Assembly: GCA_946223075.1 (NCBI GenBank)
Contig: CAMILZ010000007.1
Location: forward strand, 1-64,000
DNA length: 64,000 nt
Source: an uncultured Dermabacteraceae bacterium
GTDB taxonomy: Bacteria > Actinomycetota > Actinomycetes > Actinomycetales > Dermabacteraceae
Direction of reading: 5' to 3'
The position numbers and the translations under genes are program-made. Below, piece after piece: positions 49,781-58,078 of the stretch. Below the pieces are notes generated by a model. It worked only from the letters and a program-made list of their open reading frames with translations, was not told the origin of the DNA and ran no database searches. Numbering within the stretch: the stretch's first letter is position 1; each line of letters begins with the position of its first letter.

Positions 49781-51238
49781 ATGACCTCCCCATCCTCACA
49801 GTCCCCGCAAGCACCGGCCGATCCGCACGAGGGCGGCCACCTGACCCGCTCCCTCACGCATCGCCAAATGGCGATGATCGCGATGGGCTCGGCGCTCGGC
49901 ACCGGCCTCTTCCTCGGCTCGGGCGACGCGATCGCGGTCGCGGGCCCCGCCGTGATTATCAGCTTCGCGATTGGTTCGGCCATTGCCATGACGATTGCCC
50001 TCGCCATGGGGGAGATGGCCTCGCGTCACCCCGTGCAGGGTGGCTTCGGCACGCTCGCCGCCCGCTACCTTTCTCCGTTTTGGGGCTACCTCGTGCGGTG
50101 GCTCTACTGGATCGTGACAGTTGGGGTGACGGCCGCCGAGCTGTATGCGTGCAGTCTTTACCTCCAGTTTTGGGCGCCGGCCCTGCCGCAATGGGCCGGC
50201 GTCGCGATTCTCGGCGCGATCGTGGTCGCGATCAATGTCGTAAGCGTGAAGAGTTTCGGCACGATCGAATTCTGGCTCTCGAGCATCAAAGTCATTGCGG
50301 TTCTCGTGTTCATCCTCGTGGGGTTGTGCCTCGTGTTCTTTGGTCTCCCGGGAACGCCCGCGGCGGGGGTTGCCAACTGGACGAACGATGGCGGCTTCAT
50401 GCCCTTTGGCTTTAGGGGCGTGTGGGTGTCGATGGCGCTCGTGATGTTCTCCTTTGGCGGGATTGAGATGCTCTCGATCTCGGCGGCCGAGGCGAAGGAT
50501 CCCGCGCGGTCGATTCGCACGGCGGCGCAGTCGACCGTGATCCGTTTGAGCTTCTTCTATGTCGTGGCGATCGGCATTATCGTCGCGCTCGTGCCGTGGC
50601 AGGAGGCCTCGGGTGCCTCTGGCGACGTGCGCCTTTCGCCGTTCGTCATGGTGTTCCACGAGCTCGGGATCCCCGCGGCGGCGGGGATCACAAATCTGAT
50701 CGTGGTGATCACGGCGCTCTCGGCCGCGAACGCGAACGTGTATGCGGGCTCGCGATTTCTCCATTCGCTCGCGGCGGATTCCCTCGCGCCGCGCGTGCTC
50801 GAGCGCACGACGAAGCGCGGTATCCCGCTTCCCGGCATCATTGTGCACGCGTGCGGCATTCTCCTCGTGGTGGTTCTCGCGATGACCGGAATCGGGGGCC
50901 TCTTCCCGCTCATTATGTCCACCGTGATCTTCTCGGCGATCATTGTGTGGGTTCTCATTCTCGTGACCTACGTGGTTTACCACCGCACGCGCGATGGGCG
51001 CGAGCTGTTCCGCATGCCCGGCGGCGTGGTGACGGCGTTTGTGGGCATCGTGGGGCTCGTGTTCGTGTTCTCGACCGTGATTGCGGTTGAGCGCATGCAG
51101 CTCGCGGCGATGGTGGGTGTGCCGTTCGTGGCGCTCGTGACCCTTGCGTACGTGCTCGTGTTTCGCCACCGCATTAGCGTCGAGGCGATCGAGGCGAGCT
51201 TCGCCGAGGCGGAGAAGGCGCGCGCCGACACTCACTAG
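49781..51238 (+). CDS. Amino acid permease (APC family)
   Basis: 485 residues from ATG 49781, starting MTSPSSQSPQAPADPHEGGH. Twelve predicted helices beginning with HRQMAMIAMGSALGTGLFLG, the signature first helix of the amino-acid/polyamine/organocation AAT group. No ribosome-binding site precedes the ATG, while TACATTAT lies just upstream (49769-49776), so the transcript may be leaderless. Substrate cannot be fixed; homologues move hydrophobic, aromatic or cationic amino acids with protons. Single gene flanked by the rplI terminator and a lipoprotein gene. Confidence 0.9.
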   Translation: MTSPSSQSPQAPADPHEGGHLTRSLTHRQMAMIAMGSALGTGLFLGSGDAIAVAGPAVIISFAIGSAIAMTIALAMGEMASRHPVQGGFGTLAARYLSPFWGYLVRWLYWIVTVGVTAAELYACSLYLQFWAPALPQWAGVAILGAIVVAINVVSVKSFGTIEFWLSSIKVIAVLVFILVGLCLVFFGLPGTPAAGVANWTNDGGFMPFGFRGVWVSMALVMFSFGGIEMLSISAAEAKDPARSIRTAAQSTVIRLSFFYVVAIGIIVALVPWQEASGASGDVRLSPFVMVFHELGIPAAAGITNLIVVITALSAANANVYAGSRFLHSLAADSLAPRVLERTTKRGIPLPGIIVHACGILLVVVLAMTGIGGLFPLIMSTVIFSAIIVWVLILVTYVVYHRTRDGRELFRMPGGVVTAFVGIVGLVFVFSTVIAVERMQLAAMVGVPFVALVTLAYVLVFRHRISVEAIEASFAEAEKARADTH

Positions 51239-51353
51239 CACCGCGGTGCCTTCACAACCTCCACACTTTGCCGAGTCTTTACTTTTGGCGCGTGGCGGGG
51301 GAAGATAACTGCGCACGCACTTCCTCCGTGCCGATGTCTAAAGGAGATAGTCC

Positions 51354-52244
51354 ATGTCGATGAGGTCCACCTTCCGCGGCGCATCCGCCGCCCTTGCCGC
51401 AGCCCTCACGCTCGCCTCGTGCGGTGCGATGAGTGGTGAGGTCGCGAAGCCGCGCGAGACCCCTAGCGCCGCCGCGGACACGACGACGGCAAGCCCCACG
51501 CAAATTCCCTCGGCTGAGACGAGCGCGGAGGCGAGCGGAGAGCCCAGCGAGAGCCCCGAGGCGAGCGACTCCGCCAGCGAATCGCCGAGCGAATCACCAA
51601 GCGGCGACCCGAGTGAAAGCCCCAAGACGGACGCGAAGGTCACAGAGGCACCGACCGTGATCGCCCAGTTCACGGGCGAGGAGTTCCCCGAGATCGGAGA
51701 TTTCCCGTTTGCCAAGGACACGATTGCGGATTCGATCGCGAGCGTTTTCGAGGATGGTGGCGATGTGAGCGTCGAATGTGACGGCGACGTGGACATCACC
51801 GCGGGCAAGCCCAAAACACACTGCACCGTGAAGGGTGAGGAGAAGGCAACCGAAGCCTTCGTGTACGGCACCTTCTCCAATGTTCAAGGCCCCGGTTTTC
51901 TCGTGGCATTCGACAAGGATTTTGACTCGTCGCTCACTGCACGATTCACCGAACCCGGCACCGAGGTCCTCGCCTACGGCATGGGTGGCACGTGGGCCGC
52001 AGACGCACCCGTGGACGGCGCTCATGTTTCCAAGAAAGCCCTTCGGGTGATGGAAGCTTTCGAGATGCCGGTTTCGAAGTTCGAGTGCACGGGCGAGGTG
52101 TTTATTCCGGAGGGCCGCAACTCGCAGGTGTGCCCGATCGAGGCCGAGTGGGGCAAGAGCGAGGCGACCGTGATCGCCGCGACCATCCTGAATTCTCAGG
52201 ACACGGGCGTGCTCGTTGTTCTGCAGACCCCAGACGAGGACTAA
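51354..52244 (+). CDS. Secreted lipoprotein, Ser/Glu-rich spacer
   Basis: 296 residues with AAAGGAGAT upstream of the ATG. Signal peptide with lipobox LASC at residues 20-23, so Cys23 is the lipidated residue. Residues 30-100 are a Ser/Glu/Pro-rich spacer (SESPEASDSASESPSESP). The C-terminal 190 residues contain two cysteine pairs (VECDGDVDITAG...THCTVKG and FECTGEV...VCPIEAEW), suggesting two similar DUF4333-like lobes. Function unknown. Confidence 0.8.
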   Translation: MSMRSTFRGASAALAAALTLASCGAMSGEVAKPRETPSAAADTTTASPTQIPSAETSAEASGEPSESPEASDSASESPSESPSGDPSESPKTDAKVTEAPTVIAQFTGEEFPEIGDFPFAKDTIADSIASVFEDGGDVSVECDGDVDITAGKPKTHCTVKGEEKATEAFVYGTFSNVQGPGFLVAFDKDFDSSLTARFTEPGTEVLAYGMGGTWAADAPVDGAHVSKKALRVMEAFEMPVSKFECTGEVFIPEGRNSQVCPIEAEWGKSEATVIAATILNSQDTGVLVVLQTPDED

Positions 52245-52365
52245 ACGCCGCCCGCGTGGTTTTGCCCACCAGGCTCACGCCTTGATTCGCGCGCGAGAAG
52301 TGGTGAGGCTATATTAGGGAACGCTTCGATCTCGGTGTGCCTTGAAACCCGGTGTCGAAGTACTC

Positions 52366-52449
52366 GCGCAAGTGGCGGAATTGGTAGACGCGCACGGTTC
52401 AGGTCCGTGTGCCTTTGCGGGCGTGGGGGTTCAAGTCCCCCCTTGCGCA
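52366..52449 (+). tRNA. tRNA-Leu(CAG)
   Basis: 84 nt with the long variable arm of class II tRNAs. Acceptor stem GCGCAAG/CTTGCGC, anticodon loop TTCAGGT with anticodon CAG, T-arm GGGGGTTCAAGTCCCCC. CCA not encoded. Confidence 0.97.
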
Positions 52450-52459
52450 CCCCGTGCGG

Positions 52460-52483
52460 GCCCCTCCTTCGGGAGGGGCTTTC
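52460..52483 (+). terminator. Terminator after tRNA-Leu
   Basis: GCCCCTCC pairs with GGAGGGGC around a TTCG tetraloop, followed by TTTC. Confidence 0.85.
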
Positions 52484-52522
52484 GCGTATCTGCACACGCA
52501 CAAGCGAGAGGGGCGAGCGGAG

Positions 52523-52990
52523 TTGAGCGAGGAGCCGAGCTCGAGGGAGCACAAGAATGCGTGGCTCGGTGCCGTGGGGGAAAGCGCGGGGTTTCTTCCG
52601 ACGACTGCCGACCGGGCCGCTGCTTCCGGTATTTTTGACAATCTTGCCCTCGCGGGAATGGAACTCGAACTCCCGGAGGTGCACGATCCCGATTGGTGGA
52701 TCAAGTCGCGCATCGCCTCGGGCGAGTTCGATCGCGAGGCGCTTCTGCCGGCCGTGGTGGTGCTGCGCAAGGAGCACGATGCGCTCGCGGACACCGTGCG
52801 CGCGCTCCCGTCAGCGCAGGCCGTGCGCGAGTGCGTTGAGGACTATAACGCTCGAGCGCGCCGGGAGAACGGCGAGGCTATACGCGAGGTGGGGCGGCGC
52901 TCCGGTACGGGCGGTGACGCCCCTCTCCTCGCTCCCCTTGCCGATGTTGAGAAATGGGTCGCCCACTGGCATCGCGCACACCACTCTTGA
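52523..52990 (+). CDS. DUF1992 (DnaJ-C28 homology) domain protein
   Basis: About 155 residues from a TTG at 52523 (LSEEPSSREHKNAW); an upstream frame would run through tRNA-Leu, so a start after its terminator is required. The core reads DRAAASGIFDNLALAGMELE, DPDWWIKSRIASGEFDREAL and LPAVVVLRKEHDAL, matching the DUF1992 pattern (helix, G-x-FDNL-x-G, DP-WW-K, LP-x4-LR). Role unknown; family members occur widely in actinobacteria near tRNA genes. Converges with the DJ-1-like gene. Confidence 0.75.
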   Translation: MSEEPSSREHKNAWLGAVGESAGFLPTTADRAAASGIFDNLALAGMELELPEVHDPDWWIKSRIASGEFDREALLPAVVVLRKEHDALADTVRALPSAQAVRECVEDYNARARRENGEAIREVGRRSGTGGDAPLLAPLADVEKWVAHWHRAHHS

Positions 52991-53055
52991 GGGTGAAGAC
53001 AACGGTGTGACCGGCCTTGATTGAGGGAATGCCCACCCTCTTTTCTTCACCCTCA
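52988..53055. terminator. Inverted repeat between convergent genes
   Basis: TGAGGGTGAAGA (52988-52999) is perfectly complementary to TCTTCACCCTCA (53044-53055), with a smaller GAGGG/CCCTC pairing inside. The DUF1992 stop codon lies in the left arm. T runs flank the right arm. It can act as a bidirectional terminator. Confidence 0.6.
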
Positions 53056-53067
53056 GAGCGCTTGAGG

Positions 53068-53682
53068 TCAGGAAAGAGGTGAAGTCGCGGCGAAGGGATC
53101 GTGGCTTGCCTCGGTGTGAGCCTCGTATTCGGCCTTGGCAAGCGCGCCATCGCGCGCATCAGGGCCGAGAACCGAAGCGATGAGTGCGGCCGTCATGTCC
53201 ATACCCGCGGCAACGCCCGAGGATGTCCAGCGGTCGCGGTCCTCAACCCAGCGAGCCCTGGGTTGCCAGGCAACCGTCGTACCGAACGTGCGTGTCCACT
53301 CAAACGCGACCTTGTTGCCCGTTGCCCTGTACCCTTCGAGCAAACCCGCCTTGGCGAGGAGCGCGGATCCGGTGCACACGGATGTGACGAGCCGCGCCCT
53401 CGCCCCGACGGCGCTGAGCCACGAAATGAACGATTCATCATCGACGAGAGCGCGTGTTCCGGGCCCGCCGGGGACGAGAAGTATGTCGATATCGCCGCTC
53501 GAGAGATCCGCGTAGGAGAGCGTGCTTTCGACGCGCACCCCCTGGGCGCTCCGCACGAGCCCCGCGGAGGGCCCCACGAACTCGAGTTCGATGCCACTCG
53601 CGTGGCTCAAAAGCTCGACCGGCCCGAACACATCGAGCACCTCGAAACCCTCGAAAAGGACGACGCTCACGCGCCTACTCAT
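53068..53682 (-). CDS. DJ-1/PfpI family protein
   Basis: 204 residues, single class I glutamine-amidotransferase-like domain. The nucleophile elbow is LVTSVCTGSALLAKAGLLEG with Cys near residue 102, and the acid/His partner regions DILLVPGGPG and TSSGVAAGMDM fit the isonitrile hydratase/ThiJ branch of the DJ-1 family. Substrate not predictable. Three bases from the lysozyme-like gene upstream, so the two are probably one transcript. Confidence 0.85.
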   Translation of the reverse strand: MSRRVSVVLFEGFEVLDVFGPVELLSHASGIELEFVGPSAGLVRSAQGVRVESTLSYADLSSGDIDILLVPGGPGTRALVDDESFISWLSAVGARARLVTSVCTGSALLAKAGLLEGYRATGNKVAFEWTRTFGTTVAWQPRARWVEDRDRWTSSGVAAGMDMTAALIASVLGPDARDGALAKAEYEAHTEASHDPFAATSPLS

Positions 53683-53685
53683 TGA

Positions 53686-54528
53686 TCACGCCTCGCTTTC
53701 TCGCTTGAGGTAGGTCGGTCGAATCACGTCGATATCGACCTTTGTTGGTATTCCGTCAACCTTGCCATCGAAACTGAGTTGCCACACCGCCCAATCCTCC
53801 TGAGCGGGCCGTTTGGGCTGGGAGAACAGCCAAGCCGGCCGACCTTCCGCATGCGGAAGGTCGTAGTGCATGCGCCACTCCTTGCTCGAATAGAGCACGA
53901 GCTTGCGACCCCAAGCCTTTTCCACGATCCTCACAAAATCCTCCACCTCGGCGTTGGCGTGCTCGGCCTCGGGCCGTTTGTCGCACGCGCCATCAAACTC
54001 GAGATCGAGGGCGGGAGGGAGCGCGCCGGGATCGGGAGGGGCGGCTTTCAAGAAATCGCGCGCCTGATCCGCACCGGGGGAGCACAGCGTGAAGTAGTGG
54101 TAGGCCCCCGGAGTGACGCCGGCCGTCAAGGCGCCTTTCCAGTTCTCGGTGAATTTCGGGTCGGTGTAGCCCGAGCCCTCCGTCGCCTTGATGTACGCGA
54201 AACTCACGCCGGAATCGGCAACATCGCCCCAATTAATCGTCTTCTGGTGCGAGGAGACATCGATGCCGAGGCTCTCCCCTTCGGCAAGCTCAACACCGCG
54301 CGGCAGGTTCGTGAGCGCGGGGGCGTCGGGGGGAGTTGCGGGAATCTCCATCACGCGGGCTTTCACGGGCGCAGGGCCGGCGGGGTTTGCGTGAGATTCC
54401 GACGGTTGCCCGGCCGCGATCGTGTTCACGAGCGTGCCGATCGAGACGAGCACAAAGCACACGGCGAAGAGGACCACGATCGCTTTGTATTGGCGCCGGT
54501 AGATGTCGGCGCGAGAAAAGCGAGGCAT
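53686..54528 (-). CDS. GH25 lysozyme-like muramidase, membrane-anchored
   Basis: 280 residues from ATG 54528 (MPRFSRADIYRR); an upstream ATG at 54555 is also in frame. One transmembrane helix near 17-40, a Pro-rich spacer, then a glycoside-hydrolase-25 domain with GIDVSSHQKTINWGDVADSG, FAYIKATEGSGYTDP and ALDLEFDGAC, which carry the family's acidic catalytic residues. Probably cleaves peptidoglycan outside the membrane. TACACT lies six bases before the ATG without a ribosome-binding site, compatible with a leaderless transcript. The 12-bp word at 54398 encodes QPSES in the spacer. Confidence 0.88.
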   Translation of the reverse strand: MPRFSRADIYRRQYKAIVVLFAVCFVLVSIGTLVNTIAAGQPSESHANPAGPAPVKARVMEIPATPPDAPALTNLPRGVELAEGESLGIDVSSHQKTINWGDVADSGVSFAYIKATEGSGYTDPKFTENWKGALTAGVTPGAYHYFTLCSPGADQARDFLKAAPPDPGALPPALDLEFDGACDKRPEAEHANAEVEDFVRIVEKAWGRKLVLYSSKEWRMHYDLPHAEGRPAWLFSQPKRPAQEDWAVWQLSFDGKVDGIPTKVDIDVIRPTYLKRESEA

Positions 54529-54613
54529 ACCGAGAGTGTAGTGGGCAGCGCACACGAACGTGGGTGCGACGCGAGGGAGGCAAGCGTCGGAAAGGACCCT
54601 GTAGCGTGGTGGC

Positions 54614-56089
54614 GTGCCTCCTCAATTCCCTACCCTGACCACCCGATTCGCGAGCGAGTTTCCGGACCTCGTGCGCGAGTGCGCCCCCGACATCCCCACG
54701 AACGTGCGCGTGGGAGAGGTAAATGTGCCGCTCGCGCGGGAGTTCGGCATTGACGAGGGTGCGGAGCGCGAGGCGGTCGAGTATCTCACCCGCCGATTTG
54801 TGCACGCGACAAGCGCGCACGCGATGGCGTATTCGGGTCACCAGTTCGGCACGTTTTCACCCGTACTCGGCGACGGCCGCGCGCACCTCATGGGCGAGCT
54901 GGTCAGTGGCGAGGCGGGCCCGGTGGACGTGCACCTCAAGGGCAGCGGGCGCACGCCCTTCTCGCGCCCGGGATCGGACGGCAAGGCGCCGCTCAGCGCG
55001 ATGTATCGCGAGTACCTCGTCTCGGAAGCACTGCACGCCCTCGGCATTCCCGCGAGCCGGGCCCTCGCGATTCTCGAGACAGGGGAGCGGATCAGGCGCC
55101 GCGCCCCCGAGCCCGAGCCCGCCGGGATTCTCGTGCGCACAGCGGCGAGCCACGTGCGCGTGGGCACCTTCCAGTTCGCGAGGATCGCGGGCGACCAGGG
55201 TGCGATCACACCGGAGACGCGCGAGCGGCTCGTGCGTTTCGCGCTTGAGCGCCACTACCCCGGGTGGGATGGGGGGTCCGACGCTTCCTCGGTCCCTGCC
55301 CTCGCCCTTCTTCGCGGTGTCGCTTTTCGCCAGGCTCGGCTCGTCGCACAGTGGATGGGCGTGGGATTCGTGCACGGTGTGCTCAACACTGACAACGTGA
55401 GCGTTGCCGGCGAATCGATCGATTTTGGGCCGTGCGCCTTCCTCGACCGCTACGAGAGTGAGGCGTGCTTCAGCTCGATCGACACGGGTGGGCGGTACGC
55501 CTACGGGCAGCAGGGCGCGATCACGCAGTGGAACATGGCGAGGTTCGCGGAGTCCCTCCTCGATCTGCTCAACCCTAATCCGGAGCGTGCGATCGAAGAG
55601 GCGAGTAGCGTGCTGAGCGACTTCGCCGAAGAGTACCGTGCAGCGTTCACGCGCGTGTTCGCGAAAAAACTCGGGATCGGTGGGGAGCCGGGTCCGGGTG
55701 TGGAGCAATTCGTGGAGCGCACCCTCGAGGCGCTCGAGCGCGAGGAGGGCGACTTCACGCTGTTCTTCAGGGCCCTCACCGAAGGTGGAGAGCTCGAGGG
55801 GGAATTCGCTGCGGGAAGCGCGTGGCGCGCGGAACTCGAGGAGCACCGTGCACGCACCGGCACGAGCCCCGAGCAGTCTGCGTTGCTCATGCGGGAAGCG
55901 AACCCGATCTACATTCCGCGCAACCACCACGTCGAGCAGGCGCTTCGCGAAGTGGAGCGTGGTGAGACGGCGAAGTTCGAGCGGCTTCTCGAGGCGATTC
56001 GCGAGCCGTTCACGCGACGCGAGGGCCTCGAGGATCTTGAGTCCCCGCCGCCGAACGCACGCTTCTTCACGAGCTTCTGCGGCACGTGA
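54614..56089 (+). CDS. selO: Protein adenylyltransferase SelO-like
   Basis: 491 residues. SelO/YdiU pseudokinase fold with FVHATSAHAMAYSGHQFGTF, VDVHLKGSGRTPFSRPGSDG and FVHGVLNTDNVSVAGESIDF, where the last block holds the metal- and ATP-binding residues. The C-terminus ends FFTSFCGT, with Cys at the place occupied by selenocysteine in animal SelO. AMPylates proteins and helps the oxidative stress response in known members. A 12-bp word is in its upstream region at 54580. Confidence 0.92.
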   Translation: MPPQFPTLTTRFASEFPDLVRECAPDIPTNVRVGEVNVPLAREFGIDEGAEREAVEYLTRRFVHATSAHAMAYSGHQFGTFSPVLGDGRAHLMGELVSGEAGPVDVHLKGSGRTPFSRPGSDGKAPLSAMYREYLVSEALHALGIPASRALAILETGERIRRRAPEPEPAGILVRTAASHVRVGTFQFARIAGDQGAITPETRERLVRFALERHYPGWDGGSDASSVPALALLRGVAFRQARLVAQWMGVGFVHGVLNTDNVSVAGESIDFGPCAFLDRYESEACFSSIDTGGRYAYGQQGAITQWNMARFAESLLDLLNPNPERAIEEASSVLSDFAEEYRAAFTRVFAKKLGIGGEPGPGVEQFVERTLEALEREEGDFTLFFRALTEGGELEGEFAAGSAWRAELEEHRARTGTSPEQSALLMREANPIYIPRNHHVEQALREVERGETAKFERLLEAIREPFTRREGLEDLESPPPNARFFTSFCGT

Positions 56090-56111
56090 GCGGCGGCGCG
56101 CGAAAGCGTGC

Positions 56112-57233
56112 TCAGCCGCCGAGCTCGAACTCGAAGCGCTCGAGGGGAGTGCTGCCCGCGCTCTCGAGTGATTCCACGCGATCACTCGTGCCATCGCGCT
56201 TATCGAAAGCCTCGGCAAGCGGGCGAGCTTCGGTGCGGGCCGATTCAATGAAGCCCTCGATGGTCGTGGCCTCGCCGTGCACGCCCTCGATCTCGATCGC
56301 ACCGTAGCCCGCGCGTGTGAGCTCGCTCGCGACCACGACGAGCTGCTTGAGCGCCGCGAGATATGAGCTCGGCGGGAGCCCCCCGTGGCGCACATTCGGC
56401 AAGTGCCTCACGAACAGCATCGCTGCCGTGCGCGGGTTGCCCGTCGCGAGGAGGAAAAGCATGTGGTCAATCTGGTGACTCAGATGCATGGGGGAGGACA
56501 TGATGAGCGGATACGCAAACTCCGCGAGGGCCGCGGCCTCGGGAAGCCTTCCAGCGCGCGCGAACGCGAAGAGCGCCTCCGAAACGATCGACTGCGGCTC
56601 CTCGGCGCATTCGTAGCCGTTGTCGAGAATCTCGTCCACGAGGCGAAGCGCCGCCTCCTCGTTGTCCATTTGCCACAGGATCGTGGCCTCTTGCGCTCGC
56701 GCGCACGCGTCGCAGTTCGAGTATTCATCGCTCGGCGAGGCCTTAATGCGTGTGAGCACCTCGCGGGCCTCGTCGGTCCTCCCCGTTTCGAGTGCGAGTG
56801 AGAGCTCGGCCCACAGGATTCCCGCTTCGCCCGCGCCCTCGCGGCGATAGGCGGCGCGCATCATGTCGAGTGCGGAGCGCACCTGGGCGAGGGAGTACTG
56901 CGGATAGCTGAGGAGCATGACCGTGAGCCACTTGTACCACCACAGGAGGTCAACATCGGGCTGGCTCTCAATCGGGCGCGTCGGGTAGCGCACCGGATCC
57001 GAATCGTGCATGTGCGCGCACCACAGGAACAGGGTGAGCTGCTCGGTGGCCTCCGCCGCTTGGAAGGCGAAGCCGACGAGCCGCATGCGGATCTCGTACA
57101 AGGCGCGTTTATCGCCCGATTCCTCCGCGAGGCGCTCGGCACGCTTGCCGATCTCCCACCGCTCCCGGTGCGGCATGGGCTCGGGAGAATCGAAGCGGCG
57201 CGTGAGGCTTTCGAAGGTCTCCGTTTCGCTCAT
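56112..57233 (-). CDS. TPR-like helical repeat protein
   Basis: 373 residues from ATG 57233 (MSETETFESLTRRFD, GGAG upstream) rather than 57260. The whole protein is helical with repeated 34-39-residue units of Ala/Leu pattern (for example AGILWAELSLALETGRTDEA and EATILWQMDNEEAALRLVDE), typical of tetratricopeptide solenoids. No catalytic motif. Start overlaps the nadE stop (ATGA), so it is co-translated with nadE. Function unknown. Confidence 0.75.
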   Translation of the reverse strand: MSETETFESLTRRFDSPEPMPHRERWEIGKRAERLAEESGDKRALYEIRMRLVGFAFQAAEATEQLTLFLWCAHMHDSDPVRYPTRPIESQPDVDLLWWYKWLTVMLLSYPQYSLAQVRSALDMMRAAYRREGAGEAGILWAELSLALETGRTDEAREVLTRIKASPSDEYSNCDACARAQEATILWQMDNEEAALRLVDEILDNGYECAEEPQSIVSEALFAFARAGRLPEAAALAEFAYPLIMSSPMHLSHQIDHMLFLLATGNPRTAAMLFVRHLPNVRHGGLPPSSYLAALKQLVVVASELTRAGYGAIEIEGVHGEATTIEGFIESARTEARPLAEAFDKRDGTSDRVESLESAGSTPLERFEFELGG

Positions 57234-58069
57234 CGCGACTCCGCAGCGCCCTTCCACCACGTATCGGTGATCGTGACGGGGGTCGTGCGCTTGTGCCGCG
57301 AGACGAGGTAGCGGCGCTCGATGTTCTCGGCGGCGGCCTCGGGGATCTCGCGGCCCTCGAGGTAGTCGTCGATGTCGTCGTAACTCACGCCGAGCTCGTC
57401 CTCATCCGTGCGGCCGGGGTTGCCGTCGAGAAGATCGGCAGTGGGAACCTTCTGCCACAGCGGCTCAGGAGCGCCGAGATGCGCAAGAAGCGAGCGAATC
57501 TGGCGCTTGTTGAGACCGAAGATCGGGAGAATGTCGGCGCCGCCATCACCAAACTTCGTGAAGAAGCCGACCGTGGATTCCGCGCCGTGATCGGTGCCGA
57601 TCACGAGGAGCCCCTCGTCGCCACCGATCGCGTACTGAGCGACCATGCGCAGCCGCGCCTTGATATTGCCCGCATTGAAGTCGCTCGTCTCGTGGCCCGC
57701 AGCGGAGGCGAACTCGGCGCGCAGCGAGTCCGCGGCACCCTTGATGTTGATGGTCATCTCGCGATCCGCGCGGATCCAATCCATCGCTGCGGCCGCATCG
57801 GCTTCATCGTGCTGGACGCCGTGGGGAAGGCGCACCGCGACGAAGCTGGCATCGCCGCCCTCCGCGCGCACCTTCTCGACCGCGAGCTGCGCGAGACGGC
57901 CCGCAAGAGTCGAATCCACGCCCCCGCTGATGCCGAGCACGAAGCCCTTCGTTCCGGTTGAGCGCATGTACTCGGTGAGGAAGGCGACGCGGCGCTCGAT
58001 CTCCTCTGCGGGCTCGATGTGGGGCTTCACGCCCATCTCGTTGATGATCGCTTTTTGAAGTTCGCGCAT
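57230..58069 (-). CDS. nadE: NH3-dependent NAD+ synthetase
   Basis: 279 residues. The PP-loop FVLGISGGVDSTLAGRLAQL near residue 45, GTDHGAESTVGFFTKFGDGG, and the C-terminal KVPTADLLDG and DELGVSYDDIDDYLEG are family signatures. No glutaminase domain, so ammonia is the direct donor. Adenylates and amidates nicotinate adenine dinucleotide. Last reaction of NAD synthesis. Nine bases after the Hsp90-like gene. Confidence 0.96.
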   Translation of the reverse strand: MRELQKAIINEMGVKPHIEPAEEIERRVAFLTEYMRSTGTKGFVLGISGGVDSTLAGRLAQLAVEKVRAEGGDASFVAVRLPHGVQHDEADAAAAMDWIRADREMTINIKGAADSLRAEFASAAGHETSDFNAGNIKARLRMVAQYAIGGDEGLLVIGTDHGAESTVGFFTKFGDGGADILPIFGLNKRQIRSLLAHLGAPEPLWQKVPTADLLDGNPGRTDEDELGVSYDDIDDYLEGREIPEAAAENIERRYLVSRHKRTTPVTITDTWWKGAAESR

Positions 58070-58078
58070 GACCCCAGC

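Noticed and set aside
52409..52522. Longer DUF1992 protein starting inside tRNA-Leu
   Set aside because: The frame would run through the tRNA and its terminator; a start at 52523 is more reasonable.
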